Assembly: GCA_965217825.1 (NCBI GenBank) | Contig: OZ244571.1 | Span: 930,001 to 994,000 of the forward strand | Origin: VXNE01 sp965217825 | GTDB taxonomy: Bacteria; Pseudomonadota; Gammaproteobacteria; Pseudomonadales; Azotimanducaceae | Direction: 5' to 3' | DNA length: 64,000 bases | Part shown: positions 15,563 through 26,509 of the stretch, one piece after another | Layout: each line of letters begins with the position of its first letter | Numbering within the stretch: the stretch's first letter is position 1 | Program-made: the position numbers and the translations under genes | The notes under the pieces: model-generated | Told to the model about the DNA's origin: nothing | What the model saw: the letters and a program-made list of their open reading frames with translations, nothing else | The model's database searches: none

Positions 15563-17826
15563 ATCGGACGATTGCAGCATTGTTTGTGGTCGGTATTTCG
15601 TTCCTTGCCGCAGTCGGCATTCAATCGAGCAACGCAGCAGATTCAGACGATGGGGTGACGACTACCGAGTTCGACGACGGTCTACTGGGCTGGTTGCTGC
15701 GGTCACGCTTCTGGCGCCAGACGCCCGACCAGCCGGCGGTGCCGACGCTGTCGGATATTTCGCACGACAGTCTGACGGTGTCGTGGACAGCGCCGGAGAG
15801 CGCGGTGTTCGAGATCGTGGACTACGACGTGCAGTACCGGGCGGCGGGCGCTTCGGGTTTCGTCGACTGGGTCCACGAGGGCACGGCCACGGTGGCGACG
15901 ATCACCGGCCTCGCCGAAGTCACCGAGTATCGGATTCGGGTGCGCGCGGTGAGCGACGTAGGGGAGGGAGACTGGTCGGTGACGGCATCAGGCACGACGC
16001 TGGTGGCGCCGCCGAGGTTCGTTGAAGGCGAGAGCGCGGACCGGGAGCTCGAAGAGAACACGCCGGCCGGGGAGGCCATAGGCGAACCCGTGACGGCGAC
16101 GGTGCGCAGCGGTTCGATTCGCTACAGCCTTGGGGGACCGGACAGGGCGTTGTTCGAGATCGACGCATCGAGCGGTCAGCTGCGAACGGGTCAGCGAGCG
16201 GATTACAACCACGAAAGACGTTCGAGCTACGAGGTGGAAGTGCAGGCGGCGAACGTGCGGGTGGGGACGGGCCGGATACTGGTTCGGATTGTGGTGCTGG
16301 ACGTGGATGAGCCGCCGGACAAGCCGGACAGGCCGACAGTCACCGCGTCGCGCTTGACGGGTCTTCGGGTCAACTGGGTTGCGCCGTCCAACACGGGCCC
16401 GGTGATTTCCGGGTACGACTTGGAATACCGGGAGGATGGCATGGAGGAGTATCTGGACGCGGGGCACGAACGGACGACGACGAGCGCGACGATCACGGGA
16501 TTGGCGCGTCAGACGCTTTACGAGGTTCGGGTCCGTGCGATAAACGACGAGGGGATAGGAGCGTGGTCTGATACAGCCATTGGAGGCACTGCTGGCGCTG
16601 GTGGAGGCACGTCGCCGGGAGGCCCCTACGCCCCGGCAAGCCAACGCGACTTCGGCACGCGCTTCGTCGGCAATTTCTTGTCGACCGAAAGCTACTTCAT
16701 CCAGTTCCTGTCGAGCGGTCGCTTCAGGCAAGTCAACGAACATCGGGGAGCCTACACGTATGAGAATACGGGCTCGAATACGGGGATCGTGACGCAGACC
16801 TATGACGATACGGGTACTTTTGGTGGTAGTTGCACGATCCGGCTCACGTTTGCGTCCGAAACTTCCGGCACCGGGCGTTACACCTGCGATGGGGGACAGA
16901 GCGGCAGAGAGGAGTGGCGGATGGACGTCGTGGATTCCGATGTGTTCAACGTCGAAATCATACCGGTCGGCACCTGGCGCAACTCGGTCGACAGCGCATT
17001 CCGAGCCGCGGTGGCTCGATGGGAAAGTGTGATTTCCGCCAACACCGGTGCGGTATACATACCGTTTTTGAGGAGTGTGGATGACCTCTTCGAAAATGGG
17101 AGCACGGACAAGATATTCGGGGTTATCGACGATCTCAGGATCTACGTGCGAGTCGCCAGCATCGACGGTGCGGGCGGTACGCTGGCGCTTGCAGGTCCCG
17201 CATTCGTGCGTGTCTCCTCGGACTTGCCGGCCGTATCTCGCATAACGCTGGACCTGGACGACATTGGGAGATTTGCGACTGCGGACCTGCGGGGTGTCGT
17301 ATTGCACGAGATTGCGCATGCCCTGGGATTCGGCACGAGATGGGACGTTTTGGGTCTTCTGGTTAGTCCTTCTGTCGATGAGGACGGCGAGCCCATCACC
17401 CCCGTGCCGGACACGCATTTCAACGGCACGAACGCGATAGCGGCGTTCGACGCGATAGGCGGTACCAGCTACACGGGTGAAAAGGTCCCGGTGGAGAACA
17501 TGGGTGGATCGGGCACCGCGGACGCGCATTGGAGGAATTCGGTGTTCGGCGTCCGGGAACTGATGAACGGATACAGGAACCTCGGGTCCAGGACAGTCGA
17601 AGCCATGAGCCTCGTCACCATCCAGTCCATGGCGGATCTGGGCTACACGGTTGACGTCGACGAGGCGGACAATTACACGCTGCCCTTTTCGTCTTCCTCG
17701 ACAGCCAGCTCACGGGCGGGGGAAGAATCCCCTGGGACCCGGATTCCGCTCAAGTGCATCGTGACGCAACCCGTGCGGACTGACGAAGTCAGGATGATCG
17801 AACTGAAGTCTGTGGGGCTCCCGTAG
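15559..17826 (+). CDS. Secreted leishmanolysin-like (M8) metalloprotease with fibronectin-III and cadherin-like domains
   Basis: The 755-residue product has a signal peptide (residues 1-26, ending SSNA/A). It continues with a fibronectin type III domain (about 54-146), a cadherin-like repeat (about 150-250; LEENTPAGEAIG, FEIDASSGQL, DVDEPPDKP) and a second fibronectin-III domain (about 256-343). A Gly-rich linker, a beta-rich module (about 365-455) and the protease complete it. The zinc site HEIAHALGFG has His583, Glu584 and His587. The third ligand is His657 in DAHWRN, followed by the Met-turn ELMNGY, as in leishmanolysins. A calcium-type cadherin repeat suggests stabilisation outside the cell. 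It is coupled to the lipoprotein gene before it. Confidence 0.88.
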   Translation: MNRTIAALFVVGISFLAAVGIQSSNAADSDDGVTTTEFDDGLLGWLLRSRFWRQTPDQPAVPTLSDISHDSLTVSWTAPESAVFEIVDYDVQYRAAGASGFVDWVHEGTATVATITGLAEVTEYRIRVRAVSDVGEGDWSVTASGTTLVAPPRFVEGESADRELEENTPAGEAIGEPVTATVRSGSIRYSLGGPDRALFEIDASSGQLRTGQRADYNHERRSSYEVEVQAANVRVGTGRILVRIVVLDVDEPPDKPDRPTVTASRLTGLRVNWVAPSNTGPVISGYDLEYREDGMEEYLDAGHERTTTSATITGLARQTLYEVRVRAINDEGIGAWSDTAIGGTAGAGGGTSPGGPYAPASQRDFGTRFVGNFLSTESYFIQFLSSGRFRQVNEHRGAYTYENTGSNTGIVTQTYDDTGTFGGSCTIRLTFASETSGTGRYTCDGGQSGREEWRMDVVDSDVFNVEIIPVGTWRNSVDSAFRAAVARWESVISANTGAVYIPFLRSVDDLFENGSTDKIFGVIDDLRIYVRVASIDGAGGTLALAGPAFVRVSSDLPAVSRITLDLDDIGRFATADLRGVVLHEIAHALGFGTRWDVLGLLVSPSVDEDGEPITPVPDTHFNGTNAIAAFDAIGGTSYTGEKVPVENMGGSGTADAHWRNSVFGVRELMNGYRNLGSRTVEAMSLVTIQSMADLGYTVDVDEADNYTLPFSSSSTASSRAGEESPGTRIPLKCIVTQPVRTDEVRMIELKSVGLP

Positions 17827-17949
17827 GAACGATCAGGGAATTCCGTTTGTTCCCGCGCTCATGCTAGTCTCGCGCGGTTGGGGGACCGGCTTGCGTCCTC
17901 TGCGTTCTGCGCTGGCGGATGCACTCCTTAAGGCGCGGGGAGGACGCGC

Positions 17950-19047
17950 GTGCTTCGTTACATCGTTAGGCGCCTATTGCTGATTTTTCCGACGTTGATC
18001 GGAATCATCACGATCAATTTCTTTATCGTGCAACTCGCGCCCGGCGGTCCGGTGGATCAGATGATCGCCACCCTCACGGGACAAGACATCGATCCCACGG
18101 CCCGCATCGCCGGGGCGGTCGATGCGCAACCCCAACAACTCGACATGGCCGAGAGCGCGCGCACGCAGTACGCGGGCGCTCAGGGTCTGGATCCGGAGCT
18201 GATCGCCGACATCGAAAAGCTCTACGGTTTCGACAAGCCGCTCCATGAACGCTATTTCAAGATGCTGGGGGACTACCTCACCCTGGATTTCGGCGAGAGC
18301 TACTATCAGAACCGGCCGGTGGTGGATCTCGTTGTCGAACGGTTGCCGGTGTCGCTGTCGCTCGGTTTCTGGTCGCTGCTTCTCGTCTACACGATCTCGA
18401 TACCGCTGGGTATCGCCAAGGCGGTGCGTGACGGGACGCGTTTCGACGCCTGGACGAGCGGTATCATCTTCGTCGGCTACGCGATTCCGAGCTTTCTCTT
18501 TGCCGTCTTCCTCATCGTGCTCGTCGCCGGCGGCTCCTATCTCGACTTGTTCCCACTCAAGGGACTGACATCGACCAACTTCGAAGACCTGTCCTTCTTC
18601 GGCAAGATCTTCGACTACTTCTGGCACTTGGCGCTGCCGGTTACCGCGATCACCATCGGTGGCTTCGCGACGCTCACCATGCTGACCAAGAACTCCTTCC
18701 TCGAAGAGATATCGAAGCAGTTCGTCCTCACCGCGCGGGCCAAGGGACTGAACCAGAAGCGCGTGCTCTATGGCCACGTGTTCCGCAACGCGATGCTCAT
18801 CGTGATCGCGGGGTTCCCGGCAGCGTTCGTTGGCATCCTCTTCACCAGCGCGCTCTTGATCGAGGTGATCTTCTCGTTGGATGGCCTCGGCCTGCTCGGC
18901 TACGAGGCCGTATTGAAACGCGACTATCCCATCATGTTCGGGACGCTATTCTGTTTCACCTTCATCGGCCTCGTGCTGACGCTCGTCGGCGACATCACCT
19001 ACACGTTCGTCGATCCGCGCATAGACTTCGAAACGAGAGAAACGTAA
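17950..19047 (+). CDS. yejB: Peptide ABC transporter permease YejB
   Basis: This inner-membrane permease has 365 residues, the same size as E. coli YejB, whose system imports peptides including microcin C. It begins MLRYIVRRLLLIFPTLIGI, with a long periplasmic insertion (about 45-130) and then the BPD-type membrane domain. The EAA loop is visible around residues 255-275 (ARAKGLNQKRVLYGHVFRNA). GTG 17950 follows GGGGAGGAC. It ends exactly where yejE starts, so yejB, yejE and yejF form one operon. The substrate-binding protein gene yejA, usually first, is missing upstream, where the protease gene ends. Confidence 0.93.
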   Translation: MLRYIVRRLLLIFPTLIGIITINFFIVQLAPGGPVDQMIATLTGQDIDPTARIAGAVDAQPQQLDMAESARTQYAGAQGLDPELIADIEKLYGFDKPLHERYFKMLGDYLTLDFGESYYQNRPVVDLVVERLPVSLSLGFWSLLLVYTISIPLGIAKAVRDGTRFDAWTSGIIFVGYAIPSFLFAVFLIVLVAGGSYLDLFPLKGLTSTNFEDLSFFGKIFDYFWHLALPVTAITIGGFATLTMLTKNSFLEEISKQFVLTARAKGLNQKRVLYGHVFRNAMLIVIAGFPAAFVGILFTSALLIEVIFSLDGLGLLGYEAVLKRDYPIMFGTLFCFTFIGLVLTLVGDITYTFVDPRIDFETRET

Positions 19048-20144
19048 GTGGCCCGACGCCAGGCGCCGCGCATACAGGAGACGGATGGTTTCATCGAGGT
19101 GAGCACGGCGCCTGGCCGGTTCCAGGCGTCGCCCCTCATGCGGCGCCGGTGGGAGAACTTCAAGGCCAACAAGCGCGGCTACTGGAGCCTGTGGATCATC
19201 TCCACGATGGTGGTGCTCAGCATGTTCGCCGAGTTCATCGCTAACGATGGTCCGCTGGTGATGGGCTACAAGGGCGAACTCTACTTTCCGGTCCTGTTCA
19301 CATATCCGGAGACGGAATTCGGCGGCGTGTTCGAAACCGAAGCGGAGTATCTGGAACCCTTCGTGCAGGATCTGATCAGGGACGGCGACGGCTGGATGGT
19401 GTGGCCGCCCATCTCGTTCAGTTTCGACACTATCGATCTGTATACCGAGGGTGCCGTGCCGGAAGCGCCGTCGACCCGACACTTGCTCGGCACCGACGAC
19501 ATCGGCCGTGATGTCACCGCGCGCATCATCTATGGGTTCCGCCTTTCCGTCATATTCGGCCTGGCGCTCACTTTCATCAGTTCGGTGATCGGCATCTCGG
19601 TGGGCGCCACCCAAGGGTATTTCGGCGGCATGATCGACCTGTTGGGCCAGAGGCTGGTCGAGGTCTGGGCCGGACTGCCGGTGCTGTTTCTCATCATCAT
19701 CCTATCGAGTCTGATCGAGCCGAATCCCGTCGCGTTGCTGCTGCTGTTGCTGCTGTTCAACTGGATGGCCCTGGTCGCGGTGGTCCGCGCGGAATTCCTG
19801 CGCACGCGCAACTTCGATTACGTGCGCGCCGCGAAGGCCCTCGGCGAGTCTGACTTCGTCATCATGACGAAACATGTGCTGCCGAACGCGATGGTGGCGA
19901 CGCTCACCTTCCTGCCGTTCGTGCTGAACGGATCGATCACCACGTTGACTTCCCTGGACTTTCTCGGCTTTGGCCTACCGGCGGGATACCCGTCGCTGGG
20001 CGAGTTGCTGGCCCAAGGCAAGGCGAATATCCAGGCGCCGTGGCTCGGGCTGTCCGGATTCTTCACCCTGGCCATCATGTTGACCCTGTTCGTTTTCGTC
20101 GGCGAGGGCGTACGCGACGCGTTCGATCCGAGGCGGGCGACCAG

Positions 20145-20148
<4 letters not shown>
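19048..20148 (+). CDS. yejE: Peptide ABC transporter permease YejE
   Basis: This is the second permease of the YejBEF importer, 366 residues, starting at GTG 19048 immediately after the yejB stop. It shows the YejE N-terminal block SPLMRRRWENFKANKRGYWS, then GTDDIGRDVTARIIYGFRLS, which leads into five membrane segments. The EAA loop is AAKALGESDFVIMTKHVLPNA (about 264-284). A long extracytoplasmic insertion around residues 70-140 is typical for YejE. Its stop overlaps the yejF start (ATGA), which signals coupled translation. Confidence 0.93.
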
Positions 20149-21749
<1,601 letters not shown>

Positions 21750-22970
21750 TCAGGCTCGAGCGATACGGTCCCCGACCTGCGCGCGGCTTGCGGCCCTGAT
21801 CAGGGGCACCACAAGCGTCGCGAAGATCACCAGACTCATCCCGCCCAGGAGCAGGAACGTCGTCCCCATACCCCACAGGTTCAGCGCAGCCGCGACCAGC
21901 GGGGCCGTCAACGCGAAGGCGGCGCGAAAACCCAGGCTGGCGAAGGAGTTCGCGGTGGCCCGAAACTCGCTTGGCACGCGCTTGTTCAATGCATCGCTCA
22001 GGACAACGTGGCCGAAGCCCCGGCACGCGAAGAACACGACGCTGACCAGCACGCCGCCGACGGCGCCGAAAGCGCCGAGGCCGATGTAGCCGAACACGGG
22101 GCCGATGCCCACGACGATCAACATCGCAGTGCTGCCGAAGCGATCCTCCAGACTGAGCGCATATCGTCCCGCCGCCGCCGATATGAACGTCAGCGCACCC
22201 CAGAGATAGCCGTAGTGAATGATGCCGATCCCCAGCTCCTGCCAGTGCTTCTGCAGCAGCCAGATCGAGAACATCGTGGTCAGCGCCCACACGGACATCG
22301 CGAGGAACGTGAGGCGCAGCACCGGACCGTTCAGCAACAGGTGGCGCAGCACGGTGCGGACGTTCCGCAAGTGGCTGTCTCTGGCCAGCCTGCTACCCGG
22401 CGGCTCGACCAGGCCGAAGGTCAACAGGAACGCGACCCATCCGCTGGCCACCTGCGCGTAGACGGCGGCCTCCATCGACCATAGGAGCAACACGCTGCAG
22501 GTCGCCGCCGCCAGCGCTTCGGACACGTTGCGCGTGGTAAACAGACGGCGCACCGCCTTGCGCTTCCTGTGCGGGTCTTCGTTCAGGGCAATTTCCGTAT
22601 CGTAGAGCAGCGCAAGGTCCGCGCCGGAAATCAGGCTCAGGCCAAGACCCAGGCAGCTTTCGAACAGCGCAAGCTGCCAGAACCCTTCCGCGAACAGGAG
22701 GACGCTTTGGCCGACGCCGAGGAAGAACGTGCCTGTCACGATGACGCGCTTGCGCCCGAGCATGTCGGCCAGGTAGCCCGACGGCGCCTCCATGATCAGC
22801 ACCACGGTCGCAAACCACGCCTGCAACAGGAATACTTCGGGCAGCGTCAGGCCCCGGCTCTCGAAGAAGAGCACGATGACGGGCATCAGGACCAGGAACA
22901 CCTGGAAAAACGACAGCACCAGTATTCGCTGGAGATTCTTCTCCAATTGTCGTCGCGTCGGCGTCGACAT
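21750..22970 (-). CDS. MFS transporter
   Basis: This 406-residue, 12-helix carrier of the major facilitator superfamily has the inter-helix 2-3 loop motif GYLADMLGRKRV (about residues 74-85). The substrate is unknown; members with this loop include sugar and drug carriers. Its gene ends one base past the yejF stop, on the opposite strand. A hairpin followed by a U-run lies about 50-80 bases upstream (see 23016-23048). Confidence 0.88.
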   Translation of the reverse strand: MSTPTRRQLEKNLQRILVLSFFQVFLVLMPVIVLFFESRGLTLPEVFLLQAWFATVVLIMEAPSGYLADMLGRKRVIVTGTFFLGVGQSVLLFAEGFWQLALFESCLGLGLSLISGADLALLYDTEIALNEDPHRKRKAVRRLFTTRNVSEALAAATCSVLLLWSMEAAVYAQVASGWVAFLLTFGLVEPPGSRLARDSHLRNVRTVLRHLLLNGPVLRLTFLAMSVWALTTMFSIWLLQKHWQELGIGIIHYGYLWGALTFISAAAGRYALSLEDRFGSTAMLIVVGIGPVFGYIGLGAFGAVGGVLVSVVFFACRGFGHVVLSDALNKRVPSEFRATANSFASLGFRAAFALTAPLVAAALNLWGMGTTFLLLGGMSLVIFATLVVPLIRAASRAQVGDRIARA

Positions 22971-23271
22971 CCTGCTTTCTCTCCTGCAATGGCGTTTTCA
23001 CGCCGTCAATCAACGAAAAACCCCGATGGCTGGAGGCGCATCGGGGTTCCCAACGGGTTCCTTTCAAGCTGTGTGTGTAAAGGTACCTATCCGCTAGCGT
23101 CTCCCGTCGGCGGGGCGAATTGCGCCCGCCATTGAACGCGCAACTCCGCACTCGACTCGTCGAAGGCGACCGTCGCGGTCGAACATTCTGTTTGCATTCG
23201 GTTCATGGTGTTGGCCACGAATCAGAAGGCGCGCGATTGTAGGGTCGTCCGTCTCCGCTGGCAACCATTGT
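22971..23271. other. Intergenic region between two minus-strand genes
   Basis: These 301 bases separate the Gfo/Idh/MocA stop from the MFS start. They contain the hairpin-plus-U-run at 23016-23048. The rest shows no gene I can support; the smaller inverted repeats around 23106-23130 (CCCGTCGGCGGGGCGAATTG) are weak. Confidence 0.5.
23016..23048 (-). terminator. Intrinsic terminator between Gfo/Idh/MocA and MFS genes
   Basis: AACCCCGATG pairs perfectly with CATCGGGGTT over a 10-base loop, and the minus strand continues with TTTTTCG, a classical Rho-independent terminator. It may simply end the upstream oxidoreductase transcript. It also sits in the leader of the MFS gene, where it could work as an attenuator. 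A short frame (ATG within the hairpin, 11 codons, MRLQPSGFFVD) runs through it. Confidence 0.75.
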
Positions 23272-24264
23272 CTAGATTTGCTCTACAGCAACTGCCTTGC
23301 CCGTGTCCACGGACTCGTACAGGGCCAGTATCGACGCCATGTTGCGTAGCGCGTCATCCGGCGGAAACGCCGGCTGCTTCCCCGTAAGGACGCACTCCGA
23401 GAACTCGTCGATCTGCAGCTCGAAGCGATTCCCGCTGGTCAACGGCATCAGTTGCGGCTCTTCGTCACCCCGAGTGATGGTCACGGGCGCCGTCTCCCTG
23501 AAGGCGCCGTTCACGGAGATCGTGCCCTCGGTGCCGACCGCGTCGAACACGATCCGTCGCGGCCCGTCGAAACTGCACCAGATGTGACCGACCGCTCCGT
23601 TCGGGAACTGCAGCAGGCCGCTCAACGTGGTGTCGACTTCGACACCGGTGCGCTTGCGGTCAAAAGCCATTGCCGATACGGGTTCTACGCCCATGGCATA
23701 CCGCACCGCGTACACGGCGTAGCAACCGACATCCATCAGGCTTCCTCCTGCCAACGGCTTGCTGAGGCGGATATCGTCGGGATTGCTCATCCTGAAGGCA
23801 AGACTGGACTCGAGATACGTCACATCGCCGATCTCGCCGTCCGCGATGAGTTTGCGGACCGTGCGCGACTGCCTGGTCCAGCGCGGAGTGAACGCCTCGA
23901 CCAGCACCACGTCGTTGGCTTCGGCTGCGGCCTTCATCTCGCGGCCCTCGGCCATGGTCGCCGACAAGGGCTTTTCGCACAGGATGTGCTTGCCCGCTTC
24001 GGCCGCCTTGATCGTCCACTCATGGTGCATGGAGTTCGGCAGCGTGTTGATGACGGCGTCGATCTCGTCGCTTTCGATCATCTCTTGGTAGCTGCCGAAC
24101 GCGAGTCGAATGCCGTGCTCCTTCGCTGCCGCTTCGGCGGTTGCGAGGTCGCGGCTGCTGACGGCGACGATTTCGGAGTTGGGCGATGCATTTGCTGCGG
24201 GCACGTGGGCGCTGAAGCCGATTCGCGCCGTGCTTATGAGTCCGTATCTGACTTTGTCTGGCAT
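23272..24264 (-). CDS. Gfo/Idh/MocA family oxidoreductase
   Basis: This NAD(P)-dependent sugar or polyol dehydrogenase family protein has 330 residues. The N-terminal Rossmann domain begins VRYGLISTARIG, and the conserved EKP motif is in ILCEKPLSATMAEG (about residue 97). The central YAVYAVRYAMG region resembles bacterial D-xylose/glucose dehydrogenases and dimeric dihydrodiol dehydrogenases. It is a close paralogue of the gene at 43577-44569. It is followed upstream on the same strand by a D-2-hydroxyacid dehydrogenase, 44 bases away, and the two are likely co-transcribed. Confidence 0.9.
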   Translation of the reverse strand: MPDKVRYGLISTARIGFSAHVPAANASPNSEIVAVSSRDLATAEAAAKEHGIRLAFGSYQEMIESDEIDAVINTLPNSMHHEWTIKAAEAGKHILCEKPLSATMAEGREMKAAAEANDVVLVEAFTPRWTRQSRTVRKLIADGEIGDVTYLESSLAFRMSNPDDIRLSKPLAGGSLMDVGCYAVYAVRYAMGVEPVSAMAFDRKRTGVEVDTTLSGLLQFPNGAVGHIWCSFDGPRRIVFDAVGTEGTISVNGAFRETAPVTITRGDEEPQLMPLTSGNRFELQIDEFSECVLTGKQPAFPPDDALRNMASILALYESVDTGKAVAVEQI

Positions 24265-24308
24265 TTTCGTTCTCCGTGGTCTGATATATGGTGCCTGGGA
24301 CTGATCCG

Positions 24309-25283
24309 CTAGTAGGTGAGCTGCTTGTCCACGACGTTGATCATCGGCTGGCCTGTCCGGTAACGCCGCAGGTTCTCGATAAAAATCTCGACGAGGCGGT
24401 CATTGTAGTGCGGCGTGGAACCCGAGCGGTGCGACGTGATCACGACGTTCGGCATGTCCCAGAGGGGCGAGTCCTGCGGCAGCGGCTCATGCGCGAAAAC
24501 ATCGAGCCCTGCTCCCGCGATCCAGCCTTCCTGGAGCGCCCGGACCAGGAACCCCTCCTGCACTATCTGGCCCCGGGCGATGTTGATCAGGCAGGCGGTA
24601 TCCTTCATTTGCTTGAGTTCCGGCTCGCCGATCAGACCGCGTGTCTCGGGCGTGAGCGCGCTGGCCAGGACCACCCAGTCGGACGACTCGAGCAGCTCAA
24701 CCAGCCCATCCGGACCCAGCATCCGGTCGACGTGCGGCGAGGCGCGCGTCGGGTCGCGCCGCAGTCCCAGTACGCGCATGTTAAGCCCTTGCGCCTTTTC
24801 CGCCGTCTTTTCGCCGATCGCGCCGAGGCCGACGATGCCGATTGTGCTGCCGTCGACTTCGCCGAGCTGTCCGCCACGAAACCACGCATGATCGCGCTGC
24901 GCCTTGGCAAAGCCATGGAAGTTGCGACACAACGTGAATATCAGGGTCAGCACATGCTCGGCGATCGGTATCGCGGCGACGCCGGACCCGTTAGTGAGGA
25001 CGACGTCACTGTTGGCGATGTCGGGAGCTCGCAGCAACCAGTCGTTCCCCGCCCCTCCGGTCTGCATCCAGCGCAGCCGGGGCATGGAGGCCATGTCCAG
25101 ATCGCTCTGCACGCCGGCGAGCACCTCGACCCTGGGCGCCAGCTCGGCGCGGCGGGCGCGCCACTCCTCGCGGCCGTCTATCTTGACGATCTCGGCCTCG
25201 GGCGCGACAGCGCGGATGGCCTCGAGGTGCTGCTCGGTCACGCGAAGCGCGACGACGATCGTGCCGAGTCTTTGGCCACTCAT
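24309..25283 (-). CDS. D-2-hydroxyacid dehydrogenase
   Basis: It would reduce a 2-keto acid (for example glyoxylate or hydroxypyruvate) to the D-2-hydroxy acid, or the reverse. The 324 residues have the Rossmann motif GLGAIG at 152-157. The catalytic residues are Arg237 (NIARGQIV), Glu266 (FAHEPLP) and His285 (TSHRSG). After the second strand comes GLRRDPTR, whose arginines favour NADP. The GHRPR-type short N-terminus is divergent. It lies in an operon with the Gfo/Idh/MocA gene and is divergent from the lactonase gene. Confidence 0.9.
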   Translation of the reverse strand: MSGQRLGTIVVALRVTEQHLEAIRAVAPEAEIVKIDGREEWRARRAELAPRVEVLAGVQSDLDMASMPRLRWMQTGGAGNDWLLRAPDIANSDVVLTNGSGVAAIPIAEHVLTLIFTLCRNFHGFAKAQRDHAWFRGGQLGEVDGSTIGIVGLGAIGEKTAEKAQGLNMRVLGLRRDPTRASPHVDRMLGPDGLVELLESSDWVVLASALTPETRGLIGEPELKQMKDTACLINIARGQIVQEGFLVRALQEGWIAGAGLDVFAHEPLPQDSPLWDMPNVVITSHRSGSTPHYNDRLVEIFIENLRRYRTGQPMINVVDKQLTY

Positions 25284-25435
25284 AAGGGACTCTCAAGGAA
25301 AACTGGAGGCCATTTTCGCACGAGATAGATAATCCGCACCTCGGCCGCGCCTGATCAGATGCGATTCCTGCGGCGAATTCGCACACGGCGTGCGCTGGCC
25401 GATATGCTTACCCGTTTCCGACAGTGGCCCGCCAC

Positions 25436-26473
25436 ATGACCGTGAACCGCGTCCTCATCGGCACTTACACGCCTCGCGAACCCGACCCTGGTGGATCGAG
25501 GGGAATTTACGAAGCGACGTTCGACGACGCGACCGGCGAGTTCACCGTGATCGGGGTCGCGGCCGAGGCGCAAAGCCCGGCATTTCTCACCCAGTACGGC
25601 AAGTTCGTCTACTCGGTGAATGAACTGGATCCTGGTCGGGTGTCGGCGTTCACTTTGACTGACGATGGCCTCGCGTTCCTGAACACCGTTCCTACGGACG
25701 GCGCCCATCCCTGTCACCTGGCCGCCACCGCCGACTGGTTGTCGGTGGCCAACTATTCGAGCGGTAGCGTCGCGGTATTTCGCATCACCGATGGCGCGAT
25801 CGGCGAGCGCGTCGATTTTGCGCAGCACACAGGCGACGGTCCCAACCCAATCCGACAGACAAAGGCGCACGCCCACCAGACGTACGTCGCGACTGACCGC
25901 GGCATGCTGGTGCCGGACCTCGGCAACGACCGACTGTACTTGTATCGCATCGATGCCACGGGCGGATTCGCAGGTGAACCCAGCGTGACGCAGCTCGTCG
26001 CCGGCGCCGGACCGCGACATGTCGAGCAACATCCGACGATGCCTGTCCTTTACGTTATCAACGAACTCGGCAATACGATCGACGTGCTGGAATGCGATGC
26101 CGACAGCCCGATGACGATCCAGCAAACCGTTTCGACGTTGCCGGACGGCTTCACCGGCGCGAGCACCACGGCGGAGATCGCCGTGTCCGCGGACGGCCGC
26201 TTCGTTTACGGCAGCAATCGTGGCCACGACAGTATTGTCAGTTTTGCCATTGACGATGCGGGTCGGCTTTCCGAACCGGAGCACGTGTCGACGCGTGGCT
26301 CGCAACCTCGGCACTTCACTATCGACCGCAGCGGCCGGTGGTTGCTCGCCGCCAACCAGAGCTCGGACAACGTCGTCGTATTCGCGCTGGACGACGGCCG
26401 GCTTGGGGATGTCGTCTGCGAGACTCGCGCGCCAAGACCCGTCTGTCTGCTCTTTTTGGCTCCGACTGGTTGA
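25436..26473 (+). CDS. Lactonase family protein (6-phosphogluconolactonase-like beta-propeller)
   Basis: This seven-bladed beta-propeller of the YbhE/Pgl type would open a sugar lactone to the aldonic acid. ATG 25436 is used; GTG 25424 is also possible, and no ribosome-binding site is clear. The 345 residues start with the family opening VLIGTYTPREPDPGGSRGIY. They carry PCHLAATADWLSVANYSSGSV (about 87-107), AHAHQTYV, LGNDRLYLYRID, and GPRHVEQHPTMPVLYVINEL in the later blades. The acid/base residues are not established in this family, so the substrate is open. Beside two dehydrogenases, a sugar-acid route is plausible. Confidence 0.85.
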   Translation: MTVNRVLIGTYTPREPDPGGSRGIYEATFDDATGEFTVIGVAAEAQSPAFLTQYGKFVYSVNELDPGRVSAFTLTDDGLAFLNTVPTDGAHPCHLAATADWLSVANYSSGSVAVFRITDGAIGERVDFAQHTGDGPNPIRQTKAHAHQTYVATDRGMLVPDLGNDRLYLYRIDATGGFAGEPSVTQLVAGAGPRHVEQHPTMPVLYVINELGNTIDVLECDADSPMTIQQTVSTLPDGFTGASTTAEIAVSADGRFVYGSNRGHDSIVSFAIDDAGRLSEPEHVSTRGSQPRHFTIDRSGRWLLAANQSSDNVVVFALDDGRLGDVVCETRAPRPVCLLFLAPTG

Positions 26474-26509
26474 AAGGCAAAGCAAGAACGGGAGAACACT
26501 GCAAAGACC

